Origin: Pseudoalteromonas sp. H105
GTDB taxonomy: Bacteria > Pseudomonadota > Gammaproteobacteria > Enterobacterales > Alteromonadaceae
Direction of reading: 5' to 3'
Length of the DNA stretch: 36,144 bases
NCBI RefSeq assembly: GCF_001469215.1
Contig: NZ_LOFH01000017.1
Location: forward strand, 1 to 36,144
This document shows positions 6,964 to 13,887 of the stretch, piece by piece. The position numbers and the translations under genes are program-made. The notes beneath the pieces were generated by a model, which was not told where the DNA came from, made no database searches, and saw only the letters and a list, made by a program, of their open reading frames with translations. How positions within the stretch are numbered: the first letter of the stretch is position 1; each line of letters opens with the position of its first letter.

Positions 6964-7277
6964 GTGACGCAAAGGCTAAGTGGCAGCGGCAAGAACAAGC
7001 TGTAAGAGCAACGCAAATGGCCTTTGATTTAAGCAGCGAAGTACAAAAATCAATAAAAAAGCAAGCAATTGATCAAGAGCTTACGCCATCGGATATGATC
7101 CGTAAAATTTTAACGCTGGATGTTAAGTCAAAAAAAACTCGCCAACGGTTGTCATTTAATCTCAACGATGAAGAGATTGCATTACTTGCAGAGCGCTTTG
7201 GGGTGCCTGCGGATGATAAGCGAGCGGTGAAACAACAAGTCGCTGAGCTACTCATTGAATACAGTAACAAAAAATAG
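6960..7277 (+). CDS. Small ribbon-helix-helix-like protein, last gene of the PspA cluster
   Basis: This 105-aa basic protein starts with GTG overlapping the DUF2491 stop (GTGA), with AGGGG about 7 bases upstream. Residues 20-53 (MAFDLSSEVQKSIKKQAIDQ followed by SDMIRKILTLD) have the strand-helix-helix pattern of ribbon-helix-helix DNA-binding proteins. A second, similar segment (RLSFNLNDEEIALLAERFGV followed by AVKQQVAELLIEY) fills the C-terminal half. It could be a DNA-binding regulator of this operon, perhaps at the twin palindromes near 5022-5068, or a structural partner of PspA. The fold assignment is by pattern only. Confidence 0.72.
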   Translation: MSDAKAKWQRQEQAVRATQMAFDLSSEVQKSIKKQAIDQELTPSDMIRKILTLDVKSKKTRQRLSFNLNDEEIALLAERFGVPADDKRAVKQQVAELLIEYSNKK

Positions 7278-7302
7278 TCACAACTTTGCCTTATTACAGT
7301 TA

Positions 7303-7329
7303 AGCCCTTACACTGAGGGCTTTCATTCT
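7303..7329 (+). terminator. Rho-independent terminator ending the PspA-polyamine cluster
   Basis: AGCCCT (7303-7308) and AGGGCT (7316-7321) form a hairpin with a 7-base loop, followed by a broken T-rich tract (TTTCATTCTT). It lies 25 bases after the last stop codon of the cluster. Confidence 0.7.
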
Positions 7330-7346
7330 TATAAAAATGAGTTGCT

Positions 7347-7532
7347 GTGAATATCGTTTTAATCGCCTATCTAATTATTTTCGCTTTGTTCGGCACTGCT
7401 GCGAGTTATTTTGTGCGATTTATTTATGCGTATTGGATAAAGAAAGACATGCCCATGCAGCATATCTTCAAAGCAGGGGTGTGTATTATTGGCGTGTTAA
7501 TAATATCTGCGCTAATTCCATTTCTGGTTTAG
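7347..7532 (+). CDS. Small two-helix membrane protein
   Basis: The 61-aa ORF starts with GTG and encodes two hydrophobic helices (residues 3-28 and 42-61) separated by a charged loop containing KKDMPMQHI. It resembles no family I can name. The overlapping 113-aa frame starting at 7337 lacks a sensible protein pattern and is taken as a shadow. There is only a weak ribosome site (ATGAG), so the start and the expression are less certain. It lies 3'-to-3' against the lipoprotein gene at 7550. Confidence 0.55.
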   Translation: MNIVLIAYLIIFALFGTAASYFVRFIYAYWIKKDMPMQHIFKAGVCIIGVLIISALIPFLV

Positions 7533-7549
7533 CGCATAGATATGGCATA

Positions 7550-7945
7550 TTATTTTGTTTCGAATGCCTGACACTGCTTATCAATACACAGTGCCTGTAC
7601 AGGCAAAACAGGGGAGCAATCAGTGGCGCCATTAGATTGATTTTGACGAGTTTCCTGCTCAGTAATCTGCTCGGCTAATAGTTCGGCTTTTTTTTGTTCG
7701 GTATTTAGATTCGAGTACACTACGTATCTGCTAGGGCCGCCACATGCGCGTTGGCCAACTTCGAGTACCTTACATTGAAAGCTTGCTGTACAGGAGGTGT
7801 CTTGAACCAGCTCTGAAAGCGCGCTGTTCGCTTTAGATAAGTTTACTGAGCCAGAAGAATGAGTGTCAAAAGTACTTTCACAGCCAGTTGCAATAAATAG
7901 GCTGGCGGCGATGACCAGCATGTTAGAATATGAAATAGACCCCAT
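7550..7945 (-). CDS. Six-cysteine lipoprotein (paralogue of the gene at 7956-8438)
   Basis: The start is placed at 7945 (MGSISYSN...), where AAGGAA lies about 7 bases upstream; a longer frame to 8005 overlaps the preceding gene. The 131-aa product has a lipobox ATGC (Cys22) and six further cysteines in the order TSC, QC, RACGGP, DC, LC, QC. The block VGQRACGGPSRYVVYS is shared with the upstream gene, so the two are tandem duplicates. The cysteines probably form disulfides in the periplasm. No family name is assigned and the function is unknown. The gene begins about 10 bases after its paralogue ends, so the two form an operon. Confidence 0.8.
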   Translation of the reverse strand: MGSISYSNMLVIAASLFIATGCESTFDTHSSGSVNLSKANSALSELVQDTSCTASFQCKVLEVGQRACGGPSRYVVYSNLNTEQKKAELLAEQITEQETRQNQSNGATDCSPVLPVQALCIDKQCQAFETK

Positions 7946-7955
7946 ATTATTTTCC

Positions 7956-8438
7956 TTAATAAACACTTGTCGCATTACCTTCAATTTTAACACATTTATT
8001 ATCACTGCACTGCGTTGCTGGTGCTGTCAGATGCTGGCAAATACTCATCATGCCAGTTTGCGCGTTAAACTGGCTTTCTAGAGAGGTTATATGTTTAGCG
8101 AGTTTTTCAACGTCTTCGTTATTCGAATGCTTAGTTGAATAAATAAGGTAATTACTCGGCCCACCACAGGCCCTACTGCCTACAGGTAATACACGACACT
8201 GGGTACTGCTGTCACAGCTGGTGTTTTCCGTGAGTGTTTTTAATTGTGTATTGGCAGCTTGGATAGCGGCTCTAGACACTGTTTTATTTTCGTTTTTAAT
8301 ATCCGCGGCTTGGTTTTTTTTAGTTAACGCAGGTGGCGCTGGTTGGAGTTCAGTTGCTTTAGGCGCGTCAGATATTGCTGCATCAGAACAGCCCGCAAGA
8401 AAAAGGGGTAATAAAACAACACATAATGAAAAGCGCAT
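7956..8438 (-). CDS. Six-cysteine lipoprotein (paralogue of the gene at 7550-7945)
   Basis: The 160-aa protein starts MRFSLCVVLLPLFLAGC with the lipobox LAGC (Cys17). A Pro/Ala/Lys-rich linker (residues 20-55) precedes a domain with six cysteines: TSC, QC, RACGGP, SIC, TQC, NKC. The core VGSRACGGPSNYLIYS matches the downstream gene. It is probably a periplasm-facing lipoprotein. It is the first gene of a two-gene operon and lies downstream of fumC on the same strand, separated by about 130 bases without a clear hairpin. Confidence 0.82.
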   Translation of the reverse strand: MRFSLCVVLLPLFLAGCSDAAISDAPKATELQPAPPALTKKNQAADIKNENKTVSRAAIQAANTQLKTLTENTSCDSSTQCRVLPVGSRACGGPSNYLIYSTKHSNNEDVEKLAKHITSLESQFNAQTGMMSICQHLTAPATQCSDNKCVKIEGNATSVY

Positions 8439-8566
8439 AACTAGCCTTAAGAGTGATTAACAAGTAAGCACTATCATACACTTTGCACATGGCACAGCAA
8501 TAAAAACTATGACATTCAAAAAGCTAAACTAGCAAACTACTGTTTACTCGTTTATTTATTTAAAGT

Positions 8567-9943
8567 TTATAAGCCACCTTTAGTCAGTTTGGTGGGGTTA
8601 AGTAATTCTTCTAGTTCGCCACGAGAAAGCTCGGTTTCACGCTCTGCCACATCGATGATTGGCTGACCACTTTGGTACGCTTGCTTTGCAATTTGAGCTG
8701 CTTTTGCATAGCCTATAACGGGGTTTAAGGCTGTCACTAAAATAGGATTTTTTGCTAGCGCTTTATCAATATTCGATTGATTTACTTTAAAGGTACGAAT
8801 AGCTTTATCAGCTAACGCACGATTGCTATTTGAAAGCAGCTCGATACTTTGCAAGATGTTATAACCGATGACAGGGAGCATAACGTTAAGCTCAAAATTA
8901 CCCGATTGCCCAGCCACAGTGATTGTTGCATCATTACCAATGACTTGTGCGCTTACCATTGCAACGGCTTCGGGTATAACTGGGTTTACCTTCCCAGGCA
9001 TAATTGAAGACCCAGGCTGCAATGCTTCTAGTTCAATTTCGCCGAGCCCCGCTAGAGGCCCTGAGTTCATCCAACGTAAATCATTGGCTATTTTCATTTG
9101 CGCCACTGCAAGTACTTTTAATTGCCCAGATAGAGAGACGATAGCGTCTTGAGAGCCTATGTTATAAAAAAAGTTTTTGCTTGAGGTAAACCGTATACCT
9201 ACATTAACACTTAAATTTTTACAAAATTGTTCTGCAAATAAGGGATCTGCATTGATGCCAGTCCCGACCGCTGTCCCGCCTTGAGCAAGCGCTGACACCC
9301 CCTCTAGACTATGACGAATTGCTGCCATGGCTGTGTTGATTTGATATTGCCATGCAGTTAACGTTTGATTAAAGGTGACTGGCATTGCATCCATCAAGTG
9401 CGTACGGCCTGTTTTTACAATATCGCCTACTTCAGCTTTCTTTCGCTCTAACATTTGACAGAGGTGTTCAAGTGCTGGAAATAGCTCATACACGACGTTA
9501 ATAACACTGCTTACAGCGATGGCTGTTGGGATAACGTCGTTAGAGCTTTGCCCCATGTTTACGTCGTCATTTGGATGTATGGTGCCTTTATTATAGCGGC
9601 TAGCAAGTGTTGCAATCACTTCGTTGGTATTCATATTTGTACTTGTGCCGGAACCCGTTTGAAATATATCAATTGGAAAATGAGTTAAATGATGACCATC
9701 AATAATTTCTTGGCATGCTCGCTCTATCGCTTGCGCTTTTTGTTTGTTGAGGTGACCAAGTTCACAATTAGTTTGGGCGGCAGCCTGTTTAATATAAGCC
9801 AATGCGGTAATAAATTGTTTAGGCATCGTTAAATCACTGATAGCAAAGTTATTCACTGCGCGCTGAGTCTGTGCTTGGTAAAGGGCATCAGCCGGGACTT
9901 GTAGCTCTCCCATACTGTCAAAATCTGTTCTAAATTCGCTCAT
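8567..9943 (-). CDS. fumC: Class II fumarate hydratase
   Basis: The 458-aa protein is full length for FumC, which interconverts fumarate and malate in the TCA cycle without an iron-sulfur cluster. The superfamily signature GSSIMPGKVNP is at residues 311-321, and GSGTSTNMNTNEV near 97-109, the substrate-binding GQSSNDVIPTA near 135-145 and GRTHLMDAMPV near 184-194 are all present. AGGAG 6 bases upstream fixes the start, and the ATG overlaps the stop of the preceding ORF (ATGA). Because FumC is iron-independent and is preceded by a Fur box, it likely replaces iron-sulfur fumarase when iron is scarce. Confidence 0.96.
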   Translation of the reverse strand: MSEFRTDFDSMGELQVPADALYQAQTQRAVNNFAISDLTMPKQFITALAYIKQAAAQTNCELGHLNKQKAQAIERACQEIIDGHHLTHFPIDIFQTGSGTSTNMNTNEVIATLASRYNKGTIHPNDDVNMGQSSNDVIPTAIAVSSVINVVYELFPALEHLCQMLERKKAEVGDIVKTGRTHLMDAMPVTFNQTLTAWQYQINTAMAAIRHSLEGVSALAQGGTAVGTGINADPLFAEQFCKNLSVNVGIRFTSSKNFFYNIGSQDAIVSLSGQLKVLAVAQMKIANDLRWMNSGPLAGLGEIELEALQPGSSIMPGKVNPVIPEAVAMVSAQVIGNDATITVAGQSGNFELNVMLPVIGYNILQSIELLSNSNRALADKAIRTFKVNQSNIDKALAKNPILVTALNPVIGYAKAAQIAKQAYQSGQPIIDVAERETELSRGELEELLNPTKLTKGGL

Positions 9944-10317
9944 AAAAGCTCCTGAAAAGGGTTGAATTCGTGACTAAGAATACGGGCTTCTCGCTCAAGT
10001 GTAAGGTACGTTTCAGTACTGTGGTGGGCTTTATAGAAGCGCTTTAATGCTAATAGTGGTTTATACAATTGTGTTATGCACTGCTTACGAATAGCGCAAT
10101 GAATTAGAGAGTCGCATAGTTTGTTAAGAATTTCATGAAAAGTGCGTCTCAGGTAGAGCTCTTGTAAAATCACACAGTGGTTTTTTTCGTAATAGCGTGC
10201 TGTTGTCAGTCCCGATTCAATATAATTGGCAACGATCACAGGGGCATGGAGGCTGGGGCGTAGGGAAAGACATTTCATTTGCTGCTGATAATAAAGCATT
10301 GATTGATGGGCAAGCAT
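9940..10317 (-). CDS. FagA-like small protein in a Fur-controlled operon with fumC
   Basis: The 125-aa product is His/Cys/Leu-rich and basic, with no clear signal peptide. Visible segments are MLAHQSMLYYQQQMKCLSLR and a helical part with LCDSLIHCAIRKQCITQLYK. Its stop overlaps the fumC start, so the two are coupled. In Pseudomonas aeruginosa an uncharacterised gene, fagA, precedes fumC in a Fur-regulated operon; position and size suggest an analogous gene here, but sequence homology was not tested. A strong Fur-box match sits 23 bases upstream of the ATG. The biochemical role is unknown. Confidence 0.7.
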   Translation of the reverse strand: MLAHQSMLYYQQQMKCLSLRPSLHAPVIVANYIESGLTTARYYEKNHCVILQELYLRRTFHEILNKLCDSLIHCAIRKQCITQLYKPLLALKRFYKAHHSTETYLTLEREARILSHEFNPFQELL

Positions 10318-10320
10318 AAA

Positions 10321-10371
10321 AAATCCAATTAAATGTATTGATAACCATTATCATTACAGTTAATTGGATTT
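10321..10371. repeat. 12-bp perfect inverted repeat flanking the Fur box
   Basis: AAATCCAATTAA (10321-10332) and TTAATTGGATTT (10360-10371) are exact reverse complements separated by 27 bases that contain the Fur box. It may be an operator for a second regulator or a cruciform-forming element. Confidence 0.75.
10340..10358 (-). promoter_or_regulatory. Fur box over the fagA-fumC promoter
   Basis: Read on the minus strand, TGTAATGATAATGGTTATC matches 15 of 19 bases of the Fur consensus GATAATGATAATCATTATC. It overlaps a candidate -10 (AATGAT, 10350-10355) spaced 17 bases from a -35 TTGCAT (10373-10378). Iron-loaded Fur would block RNA polymerase here, giving expression under iron limitation. 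Confidence 0.8.
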
Positions 10372-10414
10372 CATGCAAGTTTGGAAAGATAAAACGTGTG
10401 TAAAAAGTTGAATA

Positions 10415-10597
10415 TTAATTGTAGCCGAGAATGAAAATTTGATCTGTTTCATGTTCTTTTAAGCTCTTTTTCAGTTTGTTAGCTTGTGACAATAAATCAA
10501 TGACAGTTGCTCGCTCATCACATGTCATTTTTTCGCTATCAGGTTTTTCGTTTGCTGCTATGGCTGCGTCGAGTGCATTAAATTTAGATACATACAT
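10415..10597 (-). CDS. Small soluble protein of unknown function (60 aa)
   Basis: The ORF is short but has a strong ribosome-binding site: AGGAGAA about 6 bases before the ATG. The product (MYVSKFNALDAAIAANEKPD..., then a helical segment with TVIDLLSQANKLKKSLKEHE) is charged, mostly helical and has one Cys. I do not recognise a family. It lies upstream of the Fur-controlled operon on the same strand, about 100 bases away, and divergent from the DUF938 gene. Confidence 0.68.
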   Translation of the reverse strand: MYVSKFNALDAAIAANEKPDSEKMTCDERATVIDLLSQANKLKKSLKEHETDQIFILGYN

Positions 10598-10770
10598 GGT
10601 ATTCTCCTAACTGTTGGTTCACAAATAATGTTGCATAAGGTATACCAAGTTTTATTTTTTCTATAATGCATTGATAATTAATGTGTATTTTTACTTTTAC
10701 TTTTTTGAAAAGACAAACGTCATGAATTTTGCTTTACTATTGTGCAAATAGCCTTAGTTTTGGTGCGTAA
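10598..10770. other. Divergent intergenic region
   Basis: These 173 AT-rich bases lie between the 60-aa gene (minus) and the DUF938 gene (plus) and must hold both promoters. A TATAAT occurs at 10662-10667, but no -35 at good spacing was found. CATTGATAATTAATG resembles half of a Fur site but is too poor a match to call. Confidence 0.4.
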
Positions 10771-11370
10771 ATGCAAATGAATAAACCTTTTTCCCAGGCC
10801 TGTGAAAACAATAAAGATCCTATATTAACCGTGCTAAAAACCTGTTTTAGCAATAGTAAACACGTTTTAGAAGTTGGCTCAGGTACAGGGCAACACAGTG
10901 TGCATTTTGCGATGCATTTAGCGCATTTAGAGTGGCAAACTAGCGATAGACTAATCAATCATGGCGGTATTCAGCAATGGATTGATGAAGCGCAATTAAG
11001 CAACTTACATGCGCCGCTGACACTGGATTTAAATCATGCATGGCCAATTACTAGTGTGGATGCTATTTATACTGCGAATACGCTACACATAATTAGCAGG
11101 GCTTTGGTTGAGTGTTTTTTTGACGGTATTAAACGGCATTTAGCGCCCGAGGGAGTTGTCTGTATTTATGGGCCCTTTAAATATCAGGGTCAGTACACAA
11201 GTGAAAGTAACCAGCGTTTTGATGAGTTTTTAAAAGGCCAAGACAGTGAAAGTGGCATTCGCGACTTTGAATACATTGTCACACTTGGTGAACTTGCGGG
11301 TTTAACGCTACTTGAAGATCATAAAATGCCCGCAAATAACCAGCTATTAGTTTTTAAACGTCACGCTTAA
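10771..11370 (+). CDS. DUF938 family SAM-dependent methyltransferase
   Basis: This 199-aa protein has the class I methyltransferase glycine-rich loop HVLEVGSGTGQHSVHFA (residues 31-47) followed by ASD/ND-type acidic residues (WQTSDR, LDLNH), and the family-typical segments YTANTLHIIS and VCIYGPFKYQGQYTSESN. Members of DUF938 are 190-220 aa and their substrate is unknown. ATG codons at 10771 and 10777 are both possible; the first is given. The 3' end overlaps the convergent FemAB-like gene by 17 bases. Confidence 0.9.
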   Translation: MQMNKPFSQACENNKDPILTVLKTCFSNSKHVLEVGSGTGQHSVHFAMHLAHLEWQTSDRLINHGGIQQWIDEAQLSNLHAPLTLDLNHAWPITSVDAIYTANTLHIISRALVECFFDGIKRHLAPEGVVCIYGPFKYQGQYTSESNQRFDEFLKGQDSESGIRDFEYIVTLGELAGLTLLEDHKMPANNQLLVFKRHA

Positions 11371-12496
11371 ACGGCAGCAATGATTTACAATGCTGCTGAT
11401 AAGCAACAGTATGAAGGTGCTCTCGTTTCAAAAAGTCTGCGATTGCGCGGCTAAAGTCTTCATTGATAATTGTATGGATCGAGTGCGTAAACACAGGTTC
11501 AAAACCACGGGCTATTTTGTGTTCACCCTGCGCGCCAGAATGAAAGCAGTGCAGTTGGTTAGCAATACAGTACTCAACACCTTGGTAATAACACAGCTCA
11601 AAGTGCAGGCAATCAATCTCATCGACTGCGCCCCAATATCGACCATATAAAGTATTCTCGCTTTTAAAACTCAAAGTCGCAGCAATGACATGGCCATTTT
11701 GAATGGCTTGCATAATGACTAACTTATCAGCCATTAATGCATGTAATAAAATAAAAAACTCATGATTTAAGTAGCCCATATGGCCTGAACGTTTTAAATA
11801 AGTACGCTGATAAAATTCACAAAATTGGCTCATTGTCGTGCGAGTAATTTGATTGCCTTGTAACCACTTTATTGTGATGTTTTGTTGTGTAATTTTATTT
11901 CGTTCTTTTTTTAGAGCTTTGCGTTTACGGGCATTTAAGCTTTGTAAAAAGTCAGAAAAATTGTCATACCCACGGTTGAACCATTGAAATTGAACGCCCT
12001 TACGTGTCATGGCGTTATGCTCAACAAACAATTCGGTATGTTGTTCAGGGCAAAAATTAATATGCCAACCAGACCAGCCATTTTCTCTGCATTGCTGATT
12101 AAGCACCTCGCATACATAGCGTGATACAGCCTGAGGTTGTGTATGGCGTATGGCGACTCTTTCACCTTCAATGGGGCTAAAAGGCGAGCCACATAGCCAT
12201 TTAGGGTAATATGCCAAACCATGTTGTTGGAAGGCTTCAGCCCATGCCCAATCAAATACATATTCACCATAGGAGTGGCTTTTTAAATAACCCGGGGCCA
12301 GTGCAATAATGTGTTGGTTTTCATAGATGGCTAAATGCAATGGCTGCCACCCAGTTGTATCACAGGCTGATTGGCTTTGTTCTAGCGCATACAAGAATGC
12401 GTGTTCAGTGAATGGGTTCTCACCAAAAAATGTATTCCATAGTGTGGCATCTATGTCATCTATACTCGTGAACCACTGATGGTTAAAGCGCGACAT
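11354..12496 (-). CDS. FemAB-like GNAT-fold acyltransferase (DUF482)
   Basis: The 380-aa protein matches the FemAB-like/DUF482 family (about 370-390 aa), with the N-terminal WNTFFGENPFTEHAFLYALE, the segment FDWAWAEAFQQHGLAYYPKW, then YDNFSDFLQSLNARKRKALKKER and the C-terminal FHSGAQGEHKIARGFEPV. By fold the family resembles aminoacyl- and acyltransferases of the GNAT superfamily; the substrate is not established. AGG 7 bases upstream supports the start. It starts 8 bases after the hydrolase gene stop and is probably the last gene of the kinase-hydrolase-acyltransferase operon. Confidence 0.88.
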   Translation of the reverse strand: MSRFNHQWFTSIDDIDATLWNTFFGENPFTEHAFLYALEQSQSACDTTGWQPLHLAIYENQHIIALAPGYLKSHSYGEYVFDWAWAEAFQQHGLAYYPKWLCGSPFSPIEGERVAIRHTQPQAVSRYVCEVLNQQCRENGWSGWHINFCPEQHTELFVEHNAMTRKGVQFQWFNRGYDNFSDFLQSLNARKRKALKKERNKITQQNITIKWLQGNQITRTTMSQFCEFYQRTYLKRSGHMGYLNHEFFILLHALMADKLVIMQAIQNGHVIAATLSFKSENTLYGRYWGAVDEIDCLHFELCYYQGVEYCIANQLHCFHSGAQGEHKIARGFEPVFTHSIHTIINEDFSRAIADFLKREHLHTVAYQQHCKSLLPFKRDV

Positions 12497-12504
12497 ATAA
12501 TGGC

Positions 12505-13887
12505 CTATTGTTGTTCTACAGTGTTTAAAAACTGTGTTATCTGGTTACTCAGCTCGCTAAAGTAAGGATTAAATGTTAGGCGTTGAAAGGGCTTAAAACG
12601 AGCTACATTGTCCGTTGTTCGCTCACCCAAAGTTGGCTTTTCAGTTGTTTTACATAATGTATAAAGCGTTTCGTCATCGAGGTAGCTGCCACAATTTCGA
12701 TAGAGTGCGTTTATACCGTAATGTGGGTGGCTAGGGGAATTGACGACGGCAATATGTGATATACCCTGAATGTCTTTACAGTGGTGAGCACGACATTGTG
12801 GGTTATGAATAGTGTAGCTGTTAGGGAATTGACTGGGTATCACATTTTTATCGCCATAGAGAACCAAGGTATCAAGGCTAGGTGTATTACGGGGACTTAT
12901 TTTATGTAAAGTAGAGAGTAAAGCGAGCGTGGCTTTACTGTCTATTGTGGTATCAATATCACTTAAGGCAGTAAATACAGGAATGGCAGGAAATGTGCGT
13001 TTTTCTATGTGTTCAAGCGCAATCATACGCATGGCATCATCAGCCGCCGCTGCTGCATTCCAAGGAAAAGACTCATACTTCGCAAAATCAATGTCAGCGT
13101 CTTTGTCAATCCAATTAACAAAGGGAATTAAATCAATCCACTTGGCTGCCCACCCATTTTTATTGTGTGGTTCGCTGGCGGGAGAGAATAGCATTAATGC
13201 CTTAAGGTTCTCGCTCACCATTGGCTGAGTGGTTAAATAATTAATAAGGAGTGCGGCACCAGTAGAATACCCACCTAACACAACTTGCTTATAGTCTTTT
13301 AGCGTTCTGTTAATAGCGTAGTCTGTTGCTTGCTGCCATTGTTGGGCACTTATGTTTTTTAATGCATCAGGGGCCGTTCCGTGACCAGGTAAAAGAAGTG
13401 TTCTAACCGTGTAGCCTTGTTGAAAGTAAATCTGCGCTAAATCATGATAAGTAAATGGCGAGTCAGTTAAGCCATGCACCAGTAAAACAGCCTTTTGATT
13501 ATCAGGTTGGCGAAGTTCAAAAGGCGCAATCAGGTCAGCTATATTGGGGTCTTTAGGGCGTGATCCTTGTTCCACTAATTGCTTATAGGTTGCGGTAGGA
13601 AATGGGCATGGCATGGCTGCGCGTGGATTACTTTGGCGAATATGTTGATAAGCAAAATCCAAGTAATCGCTAAAGCTGTTATCAGTTTGGTACGAAAAGC
13701 GGTGCTCTGAGGGCGTATTTTCAAATCGTAGCAGGCCTTGATGCTTACTGCTGATAATAAAATCGATATCTGTTAACTGGCTCATGCAGTTGACACCTGT
13801 GGCAGCAACTGTAGTGATACTAAAAAAGAGCGAAACGACTAAGCTAAATGAGCAAATAAATTCTTTAATCTTCATTATTAACAACAT
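12505..13887 (-). CDS. Secreted alpha/beta hydrolase (serine esterase/lipase-like)
   Basis: The 460-aa protein begins with a signal peptide (ICSFSLVVSLFFSITTVAAT). The alpha/beta hydrolase core shows the oxyanion motif LLVHGLTDSP (residues 135-144), LLPGHGTAPDAL, and the nucleophile elbow GGYSTG (Ser208). The His of the triad is probably in GISHIAVVNSPSHPHYG. It should act in the periplasm or outside the cell on an ester or similar bond. The ATG at 13887 overlaps the upstream kinase gene by 23 bases; a second ATG at 13875 is also possible. The overlap indicates coupling to the kinase. The substrate is unknown. Confidence 0.86.
   Translation of the reverse strand: MLLIMKIKEFICSFSLVVSLFFSITTVAATGVNCMSQLTDIDFIISSKHQGLLRFENTPSEHRFSYQTDNSFSDYLDFAYQHIRQSNPRAAMPCPFPTATYKQLVEQGSRPKDPNIADLIAPFELRQPDNQKAVLLVHGLTDSPFTYHDLAQIYFQQGYTVRTLLLPGHGTAPDALKNISAQQWQQATDYAINRTLKDYKQVVLGGYSTGAALLINYLTTQPMVSENLKALMLFSPASEPHNKNGWAAKWIDLIPFVNWIDKDADIDFAKYESFPWNAAAAADDAMRMIALEHIEKRTFPAIPVFTALSDIDTTIDSKATLALLSTLHKISPRNTPSLDTLVLYGDKNVIPSQFPNSYTIHNPQCRAHHCKDIQGISHIAVVNSPSHPHYGINALYRNCGSYLDDETLYTLCKTTEKPTLGERTTDNVARFKPFQRLTFNPYFSELSNQITQFLNTVEQQ

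Noticed and set aside
7337..7678. 113-aa plus-strand ORF
   Set aside because: It has no coherent protein pattern, overlaps the two-helix 61-aa frame and the convergent lipoprotein gene, and is read as a shadow.
10662..10682. Second Fur box upstream of the DUF938 gene
   Set aside because: CATTGATAATTAATG contains a single GATAAT hexamer only; the match is too weak.
13865..13887. Frameshift or fusion between the kinase and hydrolase genes
   Set aside because: Each protein has complete ends; the 23-base overlap is a normal coupled gene pair.
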